The notes beneath the pieces were generated by a model. That model was not told the DNA's origin, ran no database searches, and saw only the letters and a list, made by a program, of their open reading frames with translations. From assembly GCA_041484195.1 (NCBI GenBank), contig JBGPHC010000013.1, positions 1-64,000 on the forward strand: DNA of 64,000 bases, in the 5' to 3' direction. Position 1 is the first letter of the stretch. Each line of letters opens with the position of its first letter. The position numbers and the translations under genes are program-made. Of the stretch, positions 36,321-45,681 are shown in pieces. Origin of the DNA: PSRI01 sp041484195. Lineage in GTDB: Bacteria > Bacteroidota > Bacteroidia > Chitinophagales > Chitinophagaceae.

Positions 36321-36725
36321 TTATCTTTTGGCGAGAGGGACAACCAGTTTTAACCCGCTCCAAATCTCACTTACGGCGCAGACCTTAATATCAACGAGAC
36401 CATTTTTCAGGGCATAGTTCCGGATATGATCCTCAGTCAAATCGGTACTAATCCCGGAACTTTTTTTATGCCAGGAAACCCAGAGAATCAGGGATGGGTT
36501 TTCTTTGATAAGGGGTTTGACCGCTGTCATTTCTTCTTTAAATTCTTTTTGCGAAGTCACAAATAGATGTACAAGGTCAGGCAATTCATTTCCTGAACAT
36601 AACAGATCGGATATTTTCTTTTCAAGCAATGCCTCGTAATTAAGAGGTTCATGAATCAGTTTCAATTTCATGCCTGGTTTAATCCCTAGCTTTTGAAGCA
36701 GAGGCGTTCCGGAATAACCTGCCAT
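36321..36725 (-). CDS. DUF3052 family protein
   Basis: A 134-residue protein of the DUF3052 family, recognised by its opening MAGYSGTPLLQKLGIKPG and by the SLILWVSWHKKSSGIST segment. Function is unknown; family members are short cytoplasmic proteins. It is probably co-transcribed with queA (54-bp gap), but the pairing does not explain its role. Its start faces mraZ across a 417-bp spacer with unusual repeats. Confidence 0.82.
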   Translation of the reverse strand: MAGYSGTPLLQKLGIKPGMKLKLIHEPLNYEALLEKKISDLLCSGNELPDLVHLFVTSQKEFKEEMTAVKPLIKENPSLILWVSWHKKSSGISTDLTEDHIRNYALKNGLVDIKVCAVSEIWSGLKLVVPLAKR

Positions 36726-36787
36726 AGACGGTGATTTTGTGAGACTGAAATTAATGATTCGTTTCTTCTCTCGGAAACGTTAGGATT

Positions 36788-36843
36788 ACACGGAGAAGAA
36801 CACGGAGAGGCACGAAGAAGAACAGGGATATACACAGAGAAAG
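36788..36843. repeat. Fragment of a CACRGAGA-type interspersed repeat
   Basis: Units ACACGGAGAAGA (36788), ACACGGAGAGGC (36800), ACGAAGAAGAAC (36812) and ACACAGAGA (36832) follow one another at roughly 12-base steps. This is the look of a degenerate non-coding repeat that I have seen in many environmental bacterial genomes as alternating CACGGAG/CACAGAG blocks. Only one copy is in the window, so its repeat nature is by resemblance. Confidence 0.4.
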
Positions 36844-36913
36844 ACTTCATGATCCTTTGTGTAATAAAATAATTACACGGGGTCGTACTGAGAAGACAAA
36901 TTGAGTCCTTAAG

Positions 36914-37056
36914 ATATTCACAGGATATATTAGGATATCCACAGCTTATTAACGGCTATTCACAGCCTTTCCACTAACAGTTTCCGAAAACTTTGAAGCT
37001 CCACCCATAATATTCACTGCCAGCAAGGTTTTTTTGAAATAACTCCCTGTGGATAA
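36914..37056. promoter_or_regulatory. Cluster of DnaA-box-like sequences upstream of mraZ
   Basis: Three plus-strand boxes, ATATTCACA (36914-36922), ATATCCACA (36935-36943) and CTATTCACA (36956-36964), each followed by G, start exactly 21 bp apart (two helical turns). Each differs from TTATNCACA only at the first base. A perfect box, TTATCCACA, lies on the minus strand at 37048-37056, followed by about 85 bp of AT-rich DNA. This could be an origin-like element or a DnaA-controlled regulatory site for the division cluster. Confidence 0.45.
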
Positions 37057-37142
37057 AATAATTAATCCAAAAATTTGTTATTGAAGTGGGAAAATGTGTT
37101 ATTTTGTGTAGGTTAATGGAAATTTTTTATAATCCTTTGTAA

Positions 37143-37601
37143 ATGATGGGTTTTCTAGGTGAATACGAGGCTACTTTGGACTCCAAAGGCCGCTTCCTTT
37201 TGCCGGTAGGCTTTAAAAAGCAATTGCCGGAGGAAGACGGCGCCCGCTTTGTTATAAACAGGGGATTTGAAAAATGCCTGAGCCTGTACCCGATGACGAG
37301 TTGGGAGCCGATTTTTAATGAGATCAGCAAACTGAATGATTTTGACCCTAAAGTACGCGAATTCCGACGTCACTTCCTGAATGGGGCAACGGTCATGGAG
37401 CTTGATAGTGCGGGGAGGATATTGCTTCCAAAAAACCTGCAGGAACACGCGGGTTTGCAAAAGGATATTGTGCTGGTTTCTGCCATCAACAAAATTGAAA
37501 TCTGGGATAAAAGTATGTACCAACAGCTCTTTGAAACTTTTTCACCCGAAGCATTCAGCAATCTTGCAGCGGCTGTAATGGCAAAGGGTCCCGACCAGTG
37601 A
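37143..37601 (+). CDS. mraZ: Transcriptional regulator / division protein MraZ
   Basis: The first gene of the dcw cluster; MraZ is a DNA-binding ring protein that represses its own cluster in E. coli. The 152-residue protein has two SpoVT/AbrB-like modules: FLGEYEATLDSKGRFLLP at about 4-21 and LDSAGRILLPKNL near 84-96. Two consecutive ATGs (37143 and 37146) could serve as start. It lies downstream of the DnaA-like boxes and is followed by rsmH 13 bp away. Confidence 0.95.
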   Translation: MMGFLGEYEATLDSKGRFLLPVGFKKQLPEEDGARFVINRGFEKCLSLYPMTSWEPIFNEISKLNDFDPKVREFRRHFLNGATVMELDSAGRILLPKNLQEHAGLQKDIVLVSAINKIEIWDKSMYQQLFETFSPEAFSNLAAAVMAKGPDQ

Positions 37602-37614
37602 AAAAAGATCAGTG

Positions 37615-38565
37615 ATGCTCATGAAGAAAAAAAAAGACCATCCACTGATCACCGGCCACTCACAAGGGACATATCATGTTCCGGTTCTGTTGAATGAACT
37701 GGTGGAGGGATTAGCCATTAAACCTGCCGGAATTTATGTGGATTGCACTTTTGGAGGAGGCGGTCATGCCAGGGCCATCCTTGAGAGACTATCTGATCAG
37801 GGCCGAATGATTGCTTTTGATCAGGATGAGGACGCGAAAATGAACCTGCCGGATGATCCGCGATTTCTTTTCATCCCACACAACTTCCGCCATTTGCAAA
37901 GATTTCTTCGCCTGCATAGGATTGCTGAAATAGATGGACTCTTCGCCGACTTGGGCGTTTCCAGTCACCAGTTTGATGAAGCGGAACGAGGCTTCTCCAT
38001 CCGATTCGATGCGCCCCTTGATATGCGCATGGATCGGAAACAAAATTTGACGGCCGCTGATCTGCTCCAAACCTTATCTGAACAGGAATTACACAAAGTT
38101 CTGGAGCAATTTGGAGAAGTGACCAATGCAAAGACACTGGCCAGGAAAATTGTAGAATCCAGGAAGGCTTTGTCCATGAAGACTATCAACGAATTCAAGG
38201 ACGCGGTTCATGCGGTGGTGAAAGGTAATCCTAATAAATACTTTGCCCAGGTATTCCAGGCTTTACGAATTGCAGTCAACGATGAAATGGGAGCACTGAA
38301 GGAAATGCTGCAAACTCTCCCCTCACTCCTGAGAAAAGATGGCCGCGTGGCCATAATTACATTTCACAGTATAGAAGACAGGATCGTTAAGAATTTTTTC
38401 AAAACAGGAAGCCTGGAAGAACCGGAGCGGGATACCATATATGGCACAAAAGTGGCAAGCCCGTTCCTGATTATTACAAAGAAACCCATCGTACCCACCG
38501 AGGAAGAAATCAGGCGCAACCCAAGATCCAGGAGCGCCAAACTCAGGATCGCACAAAAAAAATAA
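37615..38565 (+). CDS. rsmH: 16S rRNA (cytosine-1402-N4)-methyltransferase
   Basis: Methylates N4 of C1402 in the decoding centre of 16S rRNA with SAM. The 316-residue protein has the SAM site (YVDCTFGGGGHARAIL near residue 44), the DLGVSSHQFDEAERGFS stretch and the substrate-lobe motif LRIAVNDEMGAL. The start is the ATG at 37615; the frame is open one codon earlier as a GTG, and MKKKKDH at 37621 is also possible. It occupies the usual second place in the dcw cluster. Confidence 0.94.
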   Translation: MLMKKKKDHPLITGHSQGTYHVPVLLNELVEGLAIKPAGIYVDCTFGGGGHARAILERLSDQGRMIAFDQDEDAKMNLPDDPRFLFIPHNFRHLQRFLRLHRIAEIDGLFADLGVSSHQFDEAERGFSIRFDAPLDMRMDRKQNLTAADLLQTLSEQELHKVLEQFGEVTNAKTLARKIVESRKALSMKTINEFKDAVHAVVKGNPNKYFAQVFQALRIAVNDEMGALKEMLQTLPSLLRKDGRVAIITFHSIEDRIVKNFFKTGSLEEPERDTIYGTKVASPFLIITKKPIVPTEEEIRRNPRSRSAKLRIAQKK

Positions 38566-38692
38566 ATAAAGATTGTAGGTGGTTTCAATACATGTGAAGT
38601 CTAATATCCTGTAAAACCATTAGTCCGGAAGATTTGACCAATAAGAATCGATAAGTCATACTGGAATTATTCAAAAACAATGGGTAGATACC

Positions 38693-39094
38693 ATGCAGAT
38701 AGAACTAGAAAATACAGAAGATCCGCTGCAAGCGGAACCCGAGGCAAATGAAAATGGCCAACCGGTTACAGTTGAAATTAAAAAAGAATGGAAAAAACTG
38801 CTGCATCAGCAATGGCTGGTGAGGAATATGAGCTATATCCTTTTCCTGGCTTTCCTGGCGGTGATCTATATATACAATGGTCATTACGCGGAAACTACCA
38901 TCAAAGACATCAATAAAACGGCCAGGGAGTTGAAGGAAATGCAATATGAATATAAGACCGTGAAGGGTGAATTGATGATGCGGGGCAAGCAAAGTGAATT
39001 GGCAAAAGCGGCGGAATCGACCGGATTAAAAGAATTGAAATCACCGCCCATAAAAATTGTGGACGGCGATGGGACAAGTGACCATGACCGATAG
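38693..39094 (+). CDS. ftsL: FtsL-like cell division protein
   Basis: A 133-residue single-pass protein in the place of ftsL, expected to bring together FtsB, FtsQ and FtsW/FtsI at the septum. The order is: an acidic cytoplasmic tail (1-30), a basic stretch, a membrane segment at about 47-62 and a periplasmic coiled-coil region with KDINKTARELKEMQYEYKT-like heptads. FtsL sequences are too divergent for recognition by sequence alone, so the call leans on topology and gene order. It begins 127 bp after rsmH. Confidence 0.85.
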   Translation: MQIELENTEDPLQAEPEANENGQPVTVEIKKEWKKLLHQQWLVRNMSYILFLAFLAVIYIYNGHYAETTIKDINKTARELKEMQYEYKTVKGELMMRGKQSELAKAAESTGLKELKSPPIKIVDGDGTSDHDR

Positions 39095-39166
39095 TGTTTC
39101 CTGGAATACTATTCATGGGGATTTACAGACAAATGTTAATGAAGTACAAAACAAGGGCAACATAAT

Positions 39167-41296
39167 TTGGAAGTAAAGAAGGACATATTATGGCGGGTGT
39201 ACCTGGGATTCCTGGGTACCGTTGTTCTTGGTTTACTGGTAATAGGTAAGGCTGTTTATATCCAGCGTTTCCAGGGTACCTACTGGAAGAGTCTGAGCGA
39301 CAGCCTCCACCTTGAGTACCGTGAACTGGATGCTGACCGTGGAACCATTTTCAGTGAAGATGGGAGCATGCTCAGCACCTCCATTCCTTTTTTTGATATC
39401 CATGTGGATTTTGGCGCGGATGGACTAAGGGAAAAAGATGGCAGGAGATTTAAAGAAAACCTGGATTCCCTTTCAATCGGCCTCTCAGCGCTTTTTGCCG
39501 ATGCAAGTCCTGCTCTTTATAAAAAGGAACTTCAAAGGGCTTATCAAAATAATGACCGCTACTATTTTTTGCAGAAGAAAGTGAGTTTTGAGCAGTACCA
39601 AAAATTGCGGAGACTGCCATTGGTTCGTCAGGGCCGTAATAAGAGCGGTTTCATAATTGAGGATAGGGAAAAAAGGCTCACGCCTTTTGGCTTGCTGGCG
39701 AACCGCACTATTGGTTTAGCAAGAGATTATCGGGACAGCTCAGGAAAGCAGGTATACAAGAATGTAGGCCTCGAAAAAACCTACGACAGTATGTTGAGAG
39801 GTGTTTCCGGAAAAAGGCTGGTACGCAGGATTTCCGGAGGTGCCTATGTGCCGATAGAAGGATCGGAGATTGAACCGGAGAATGGAAAGGACCTGGTGAC
39901 AACTCTGGACGTAAATGTTCAGGATATCGCGGAAACGGCACTGATGAGGATGATGATACAGAATGAGGCATTGGACGGTTGCGCAATAGTGATGGATGTG
40001 CAGACGGGTAAGATAAAAGGAATGGCTAACCTGGGCCTCATGCCGGATGGATCTTATTTCGAAGTGGACAATTATGCTCTCAAGACTTCTGAGCCGGGCT
40101 CTACCATTAAATTAGTTACCCTTCTTTCGGTGCTGGAAGATAAACATGCTACAATTTCTGACCTGGTTGAGATAAATGGTGGAGAATGGATGCTGAACGG
40201 AAGGAAGATTGAAGACGCGGAAAGATCACCCAAGAATCTCTTGACGGTGAAGGAAGCTTTTGAACATAGCAGCAATGTCGCCATGTCCAAACTCGCATAT
40301 TATAATTATGCAAAAGATCCCGCGGATTTCATAAAACATTATGAAGACCTCCGGCTTACCAGCAAATCCGGGATTGATCTAAACGAGGAATTCAGACCCA
40401 TGGTGAAAAATCCCAAGCGCAAGGATTGGCATTTTCAAACGCTTCCTTCCATGGGTTTTGGCTATGAAGTGATGTTGAATCCAATGCAGCTGCTCATGGT
40501 ATATAATGCGGTGGCAAATAATGGTAGCCTGATGAAACCTTATTTGGTAAATCGAATTGAAAAAGATGGCAAAGTATTGAAGGAATTTGAACCCACTATA
40601 TTGAATAAGAAGATATGTTCCGATCAAACCCTGCAACAATTGAAAGAATGCCTTGAGGCAGTCTGCACCGACGGCACTGCTAAATTGGCATTCAGAGATG
40701 CTGCTTACAGGGTGGCGGGGAAGACCGGAACAGCAGAAGTTAGCGATGGAAAATATAAATACAGTGACGGGGTTTTCCAGTCGGCCTTCGTGGGTTATTT
40801 CCCCGCTGAAAATCCCCGGTATTCCTGCATTGTAGTCATCAAGAATAAGCCCCGCGCTTTAAGACATTTTGGAGGAGATGTGGCGGCTCCGGTATTCCGG
40901 GAAATCGCAGATAAGCTCTATGCCTTGAGCGTAAATGAACAGAAGCCCTTCTTAGCCAAAGCTGGTGATGATAGTGCCAGTTATTCCTGGAGGGGCTATG
41001 GTAAAGACCTGAAATATATTTTGGACGATATGAAGATGCCATTCATTGATTCTGCCTCTCAGGGTGAATGGGATTATACGCTCGCCCGCAAACAAACCCG
41101 GATAGTGAAGGATTTGAATATAGCCAGGAGAATGGTGCCGGATGTCAAAGGCATGGGGCTCAAAGATGCTTTGTATTTATTGGAAAATTTAGATTTGCGG
41201 GTAGCCATCAAGGGTAGAGGAAAGGTAGCCAGGCAATCCGTCGCGGCTGGCGCGCCCGTTTCCGAAAATAAAACTATAATAATTGAATTAGACTAA
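39167..41296 (+). CDS. ftsI: Septal peptidoglycan transpeptidase (PBP3/FtsI class) with PASTA domain
   Basis: Cross-links septal peptidoglycan; the target of beta-lactams. The 709-residue protein has an N-terminal membrane anchor (about 11-33), a dimerisation/pedestal domain, and the transpeptidase motifs SxxK (Ser312-Lys315), SxN (Ser368-Asn370) and KTG (519-521). A single PASTA domain (about 650-709) ends the protein, a feature of Bacteroidota FtsI. The start is a TTG at 39167, the only codon placed correctly before VKKDILWRVYLGF; the nearest upstream ATG leads to an early stop. It follows ftsL by 72 bp. Confidence 0.93.
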   Translation: MEVKKDILWRVYLGFLGTVVLGLLVIGKAVYIQRFQGTYWKSLSDSLHLEYRELDADRGTIFSEDGSMLSTSIPFFDIHVDFGADGLREKDGRRFKENLDSLSIGLSALFADASPALYKKELQRAYQNNDRYYFLQKKVSFEQYQKLRRLPLVRQGRNKSGFIIEDREKRLTPFGLLANRTIGLARDYRDSSGKQVYKNVGLEKTYDSMLRGVSGKRLVRRISGGAYVPIEGSEIEPENGKDLVTTLDVNVQDIAETALMRMMIQNEALDGCAIVMDVQTGKIKGMANLGLMPDGSYFEVDNYALKTSEPGSTIKLVTLLSVLEDKHATISDLVEINGGEWMLNGRKIEDAERSPKNLLTVKEAFEHSSNVAMSKLAYYNYAKDPADFIKHYEDLRLTSKSGIDLNEEFRPMVKNPKRKDWHFQTLPSMGFGYEVMLNPMQLLMVYNAVANNGSLMKPYLVNRIEKDGKVLKEFEPTILNKKICSDQTLQQLKECLEAVCTDGTAKLAFRDAAYRVAGKTGTAEVSDGKYKYSDGVFQSAFVGYFPAENPRYSCIVVIKNKPRALRHFGGDVAAPVFREIADKLYALSVNEQKPFLAKAGDDSASYSWRGYGKDLKYILDDMKMPFIDSASQGEWDYTLARKQTRIVKDLNIARRMVPDVKGMGLKDALYLLENLDLRVAIKGRGKVARQSVAAGAPVSENKTIIIELD

Positions 41297-41334
41297 ACAT
41301 AAAAAAACCGGCATAATCCGGGCTGACAAAAAGC

Positions 41335-42801
41335 ATGGCCAGTTTACAGGACATATTATACAAGGTTCCGATCCGCTTCGTGGAAGGTGCATTGGGTACA
41401 GAAGTCAAAGACCTTCAGATTGATTCCAGGAAAGTTGGAAAAGGGACCTGCTTCATTGCCATCAAAGGAACCAAAGTGGATGGACACGAGTTCATCAATA
41501 ATGCCATTAAGCAAGGAGCATCCGTAATAGTTTGCGAGGCACTACCCGATGCAAGGAAGCCGAAGATCACTTATGTACAAGTTGAGAGCAGCGCGACCGC
41601 GGCAGGGTATATGGCGAATAATTTTTACGGGAATCCATCCGAAAAATTGAAAGTGGTGGGTGTAACCGGCACCAACGGAAAAACCACGGTTGCCACTTTG
41701 TTATTCAAATTGTTCAGAGGCCTGGGACAAACCTGCGGATTAATTTCAACAGTGCAAAACCAGATCAACGACACCATAATACCGGCCACTCATACCACTC
41801 CCGATCAGATCAGCCTGCATGCCCTGATGAAACAAATGCTGGATAATGGTTGCACCCATGTCTTCATGGAATGCAGCAGTCACGCCATTCACCAGCAACG
41901 AATAGCGGGTATCTATTTCACGGGCGCCATTTTTACTAACATCACGCACGATCACCTGGATTATCACAAGTCTTTCGACGAATATATCCGCGTCAAGAAA
42001 TCATTTTTCGACTCGCTTTCTTCCAGAGCCTTTGCCATCAGTAATGCCGATGACAAACGTGGACCGGTGATGTTGCAGAATACGAATGCCAAGAAATATT
42101 TCTACAGTCTAAGGACCCTTGCCGATTTCAAGGGGAAAATCCTTGACAACAATCTGGCCGGATTGCAGATGTCCATCAATGACAAAGAAGTTCAGTTCAG
42201 ATTGATCGGAGAATTCAATGCTTACAACCTGCTTGCGGTTTACGGAGCATCCACATGTCTGGGTCAGGATCCTATCGAAACCCTGCGCGTGCTTAGCAAT
42301 CTTACGGGCGCTGAAGGCAGATTCGATTGCATGGTATCACCCAGGGAAAAGATTATGGGTATTGTGGATTATGCGCACACCCCCGACGCATTGCTCAATG
42401 TGCTCACAACCATAAAAAAGCTTCGTCTTGGAAGGGAAAAAATAATCACGGTGGTTGGTTGCGGCGGAGACAGGGACAAGACCAAAAGACCTATTATGGC
42501 CGAAGTGGCCTCTGAACACAGTGACAAAGTTGTATTCACTTCTGACAACCCCCGCACCGAAGATCCACAGCAGATCCTGCTCGACATGGAAAAGGGGTTG
42601 AACACTGCTGCGAGAAGAAAGTCCGTCAGCATCGTGGACCGAAAAGAGGCCATCAAAACCGCAGTGAAATTCGCGGAGGCAGAAGATATTCTTCTAATTG
42701 CGGGAAAAGGCCACGAAAAATACCAGGAGATCAAAGGCGTGAAATACCCTTTTGATGACAAGGTTGTGTTGAAAGAAATGTTTGAATTATTAGATAAGTA
42801 A
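41335..42801 (+). CDS. murE: UDP-MurNAc-L-Ala-D-Glu:meso-diaminopimelate ligase
   Basis: Adds the third residue of the peptidoglycan stem peptide. The 488-residue Mur ligase has the ATP loop GTNGKTT at 112-118 and the DNPR motif at 404-407, which marks enzymes that use meso-diaminopimelate, not lysine. The cell wall should therefore be of the meso-DAP type. The gene lies 38 bp after ftsI and 31 bp before mraY; the murF gene that usually follows is absent. Confidence 0.95.
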   Translation: MASLQDILYKVPIRFVEGALGTEVKDLQIDSRKVGKGTCFIAIKGTKVDGHEFINNAIKQGASVIVCEALPDARKPKITYVQVESSATAAGYMANNFYGNPSEKLKVVGVTGTNGKTTVATLLFKLFRGLGQTCGLISTVQNQINDTIIPATHTTPDQISLHALMKQMLDNGCTHVFMECSSHAIHQQRIAGIYFTGAIFTNITHDHLDYHKSFDEYIRVKKSFFDSLSSRAFAISNADDKRGPVMLQNTNAKKYFYSLRTLADFKGKILDNNLAGLQMSINDKEVQFRLIGEFNAYNLLAVYGASTCLGQDPIETLRVLSNLTGAEGRFDCMVSPREKIMGIVDYAHTPDALLNVLTTIKKLRLGREKIITVVGCGGDRDKTKRPIMAEVASEHSDKVVFTSDNPRTEDPQQILLDMEKGLNTAARRKSVSIVDRKEAIKTAVKFAEAEDILLIAGKGHEKYQEIKGVKYPFDDKVVLKEMFELLDK

Positions 42802-42832
42802 ATCATTAACCAAGAACCAATAACTGACAGCC

Positions 42833-44152
42833 ATGTTGTATCAGCTTTTTGAATGGTTAAAAAATGAAGGCATCAAGTTTCCGGGCAGCGGACTGTTGCA
42901 GTTCATTACATTCAGAATACTCCTGGCTGTCCTCCTGTCTCTGATCATTTCCACCTTGTTTGGAAAATACATCATTTCCTTCCTGCAAAAGAAACAAATT
43001 GGTGAGTCGGTGCGGGATCTGGGATTGGCAGGTGAACAGCAGAAAAAGGGCACTCCTACGATGGGAGGCATCATCATCCTGTTGTCTATTCTCATACCCA
43101 CCCTTCTGTTGGCAGATCTCAGCAAAGTGTATATCCGTCTGATGTTGCTTTGTACCGTTTGGCTTGGCTTCATCGGATTTATGGACGATTATCTGAAGTT
43201 GAGGGCCAGAAAAAGAGCGCTGTCGAAAGGAGAGACCTACAAAAAGAAGGATAGCGATGGCCTGGCCGGCCTGTCAAAGATTGTGGGTCAGGTGGGGTTG
43301 GGTATTATAATTGGAGCTACACTCTATTTCAATAATAAAGTGGTGGTGTGGCGAGAATATTATGATGTGCAACCAACCGCGGTGAAAGATTCATTCATTA
43401 AGAAAGGCGAAAAAAAAGTGGGCGATACCGTTGCACTCATGAATGGTAAGGAACACCGGTACGCCGTGGTAAAAACGCCTATCACTACCATCCCATTCGT
43501 GAAGAGTCATGAATTCAATTATAGCAGACTGATTAGTTGGGCGGGTGAAGGAGCCGAAAAATATACATGGGTCATTTATATCATCATTGTAACATTCATC
43601 ATTACGGCCGTTTCCAATGGCGCTAATATCACCGACGGTCTGGACGGATTGGCTGCCGGAGTGAGCGCCATCATTGGCGCGGGACTGGGAGTTTTTGTGT
43701 ACGTGAGCGGCAGCACCCGTTTTGCCGAATATCTCAATATAATGTACATCCCCAATCTTGCGGAGCTTTCCATTTTTATCGGCGCATTTGTGGGAGCATG
43801 TGTCGGATTTCTTTGGTACAATTCATATCCCGCCCAGGTTTTTATGGGTGATACCGGCAGCCTGGCCCTGGGGGGTATAATCGCATCTCTGGCAATTATA
43901 GTTCGGAAAGAATTATTGATACCCATTTTTTGCGGAGTATTTCTAGTTGAATTGTTGAGCGTCATGTTCCAGGTGAGTTATTTCAAATACACGAGGAAAA
44001 AATATGGTGAAGGGAAGCGGATCTTTTTGATGAGCCCATTGCACCACCATTATCAGAAGCTGGGATATCACGAGAGCAAGATTGCCGTACGGTTCTGGAT
44101 CGTGACGGTTCTGTGTGTGCTGTTTGCCATAGCCACTCTGAAGATGAGGTAG
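42833..44152 (+). CDS. mraY: Phospho-N-acetylmuramoyl-pentapeptide transferase
   Basis: Joins UDP-MurNAc-pentapeptide to undecaprenyl phosphate to make lipid I. The 439-residue polytopic protein is longer than E. coli MraY (360), mostly because of a soluble insert at about residues 165-235 between membrane segments. The catalytic Asp pair is in FMDDYLK, and further conserved sites are NGANITDGLDGLAAG and the GDTGSLALGG loop, plus a C-terminal HHHYQ loop in SPLHHHYQKLG. The insert is usual in Bacteroidota. Confidence 0.95.
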   Translation: MLYQLFEWLKNEGIKFPGSGLLQFITFRILLAVLLSLIISTLFGKYIISFLQKKQIGESVRDLGLAGEQQKKGTPTMGGIIILLSILIPTLLLADLSKVYIRLMLLCTVWLGFIGFMDDYLKLRARKRALSKGETYKKKDSDGLAGLSKIVGQVGLGIIIGATLYFNNKVVVWREYYDVQPTAVKDSFIKKGEKKVGDTVALMNGKEHRYAVVKTPITTIPFVKSHEFNYSRLISWAGEGAEKYTWVIYIIIVTFIITAVSNGANITDGLDGLAAGVSAIIGAGLGVFVYVSGSTRFAEYLNIMYIPNLAELSIFIGAFVGACVGFLWYNSYPAQVFMGDTGSLALGGIIASLAIIVRKELLIPIFCGVFLVELLSVMFQVSYFKYTRKKYGEGKRIFLMSPLHHHYQKLGYHESKIAVRFWIVTVLCVLFAIATLKMR

Positions 44153-44293
44153 TGAGGAGGTGGCCTGCAGACGATGAAAATGTCTACTGAAAAACCAACT
44201 ATAGCCCTGAACGCAGAAAGACTCATTTCAGAAGTTTGTGTTTTAGTAGAGCTGGAAATCGATCCATTGAAAGACCATTTTTATTGAATTCGT

Positions 44294-45634
44294 ATGGAGT
44301 ACAGGCTAGTCATATTGGGCGCTGGAGAAAGCGGCGTGGGTGCAGCGATCCTGGCAAAAAAGAAAGGACTTGAAGTATTTGTTTCCGATGGAGGAATCAT
44401 CCCGGAGAAATACAGGAAGGAATTGCAGGAATTCAGGATTGATTTTGAAGAAGGCGGCCATAGTGAAGAAAAGATACTGAATGCCTCGGAAATGATGAAG
44501 AGCCCAGGCATACCCGAAAAGAACGAATTGGTAAAAAAAATACGAAAGGCAGGAATAAGAGTCATCAGTGAGATTGAATGGGCTTACCGCCACAAAGGCG
44601 ATAGCAAACTGATAGGGGTAACCGGGAGTAATGGAAAGAGTACCACTACTGCGCTCACCTGGCATATTTGTAAGACGGCAGGATTGGACGCAGCCATGGT
44701 GGGAAATATCGGGATTTCTTTTGCCAGGCAGGTGGCGCTTGATCCGAAACCCTTGTATGTAGTGGAGATCAGCAGTTTTCAATTGGATGATATAGAGACC
44801 TTCCGACCCGATGTAGCAGTGTTATTGAATATCACGGAGGATCACCTGGATCGCTACGAGTACCGGTTTGAAAACTATATCCGATCCAAATTCAATATTA
44901 TCAAAAACCAGACAACAGATGATTATTTCATTTACTGTGCCGATGACAAAGTGATTACGGATTATCTGAAAACAATACCATTAAATTCTAACCCACTGCC
45001 ATTTACCATGAATTACGAACTACCAAAAGGGGCCTACATCCGAGACGGAAAGATGACTGTCAACACCGGAAAGGAACCACTGACTATGAGTATCTATGAT
45101 TTTGCTGTCAAAGGGAAACACAATCAATATAATACCATGGCGGCCGCATTGGCGGCTTCCGTGATCGGGATCCGGAAAGAAAAGATCCGGGACGCCGTCA
45201 TGAATTTTGAAAGTCTTGAACACAGAATGGAACCTGTTGCTACCGTGAGGGGTGTTGAATTCATCAACGATAGCAAGGCCACAAATGTGAACAGCACCTG
45301 GTATGCCCTGGAAAGCATGACCAAACCCGTGATCCTGATTTTGGGAGGGATTGATAAGGGTAATGATTATTCACTCATCAAGGAGCTGGTAAAAGAAAAG
45401 GTGAAGGCGATTGTTTGCCTTGGGGTGGACAATAGAAAAATTCATGAAGCATTTGGAAATGAAGTGCAGGTGATGGTGAATACCGGCAGCGCCAAGGAAG
45501 CCGTGCATGCCGCATTTCACCTGGCCAACAAGGGCGATGTTGTATTGCTGAGCCCGGCCTGTGCAAGTTTTGACCTGTTCAAGAATTACGAAGACAGAGG
45601 TAAGCAATTTAAAGAAGCAGTGAGAGAATTGTGA
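44294..45634 (+). CDS. murD: UDP-MurNAc-L-alanine:D-glutamate ligase
   Basis: Adds D-Glu to UDP-MurNAc-L-Ala in the cytoplasm. The 446-residue Mur ligase starts with a Rossmann-like fold (LVILGAGESGVG) and has the ATP loop GSNGKSTT at about residues 111-118, the lysine-carbamate region and FINDSKATNVNSTW near residue 325. It begins 141 bp after mraY, the widest gap in the middle of the cluster, and precedes ftsW by 47 bp. Confidence 0.94.
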   Translation: MEYRLVILGAGESGVGAAILAKKKGLEVFVSDGGIIPEKYRKELQEFRIDFEEGGHSEEKILNASEMMKSPGIPEKNELVKKIRKAGIRVISEIEWAYRHKGDSKLIGVTGSNGKSTTTALTWHICKTAGLDAAMVGNIGISFARQVALDPKPLYVVEISSFQLDDIETFRPDVAVLLNITEDHLDRYEYRFENYIRSKFNIIKNQTTDDYFIYCADDKVITDYLKTIPLNSNPLPFTMNYELPKGAYIRDGKMTVNTGKEPLTMSIYDFAVKGKHNQYNTMAAALAASVIGIRKEKIRDAVMNFESLEHRMEPVATVRGVEFINDSKATNVNSTWYALESMTKPVILILGGIDKGNDYSLIKELVKEKVKAIVCLGVDNRKIHEAFGNEVQVMVNTGSAKEAVHAAFHLANKGDVVLLSPACASFDLFKNYEDRGKQFKEAVREL

Positions 45635-45681
45635 AGGACAATAAAGAATGAGGGATTGATATCTAATGACTAATTCATAAA

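Larger units (their letters stand above)
36726..37142. other. 417-bp divergent intergenic region upstream of the dcw cluster
   Basis: This spacer between the DUF3052 gene and mraZ holds no gene but has structure. At 36788-36843 there is a run of CACGGAGA/CACAGAGA-like units, at 36914-37056 a set of DnaA-box-like sequences, and at 37057-37142 an AT-rich stretch leading into the mraZ start. The parts are listed separately. Confidence 0.6.
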
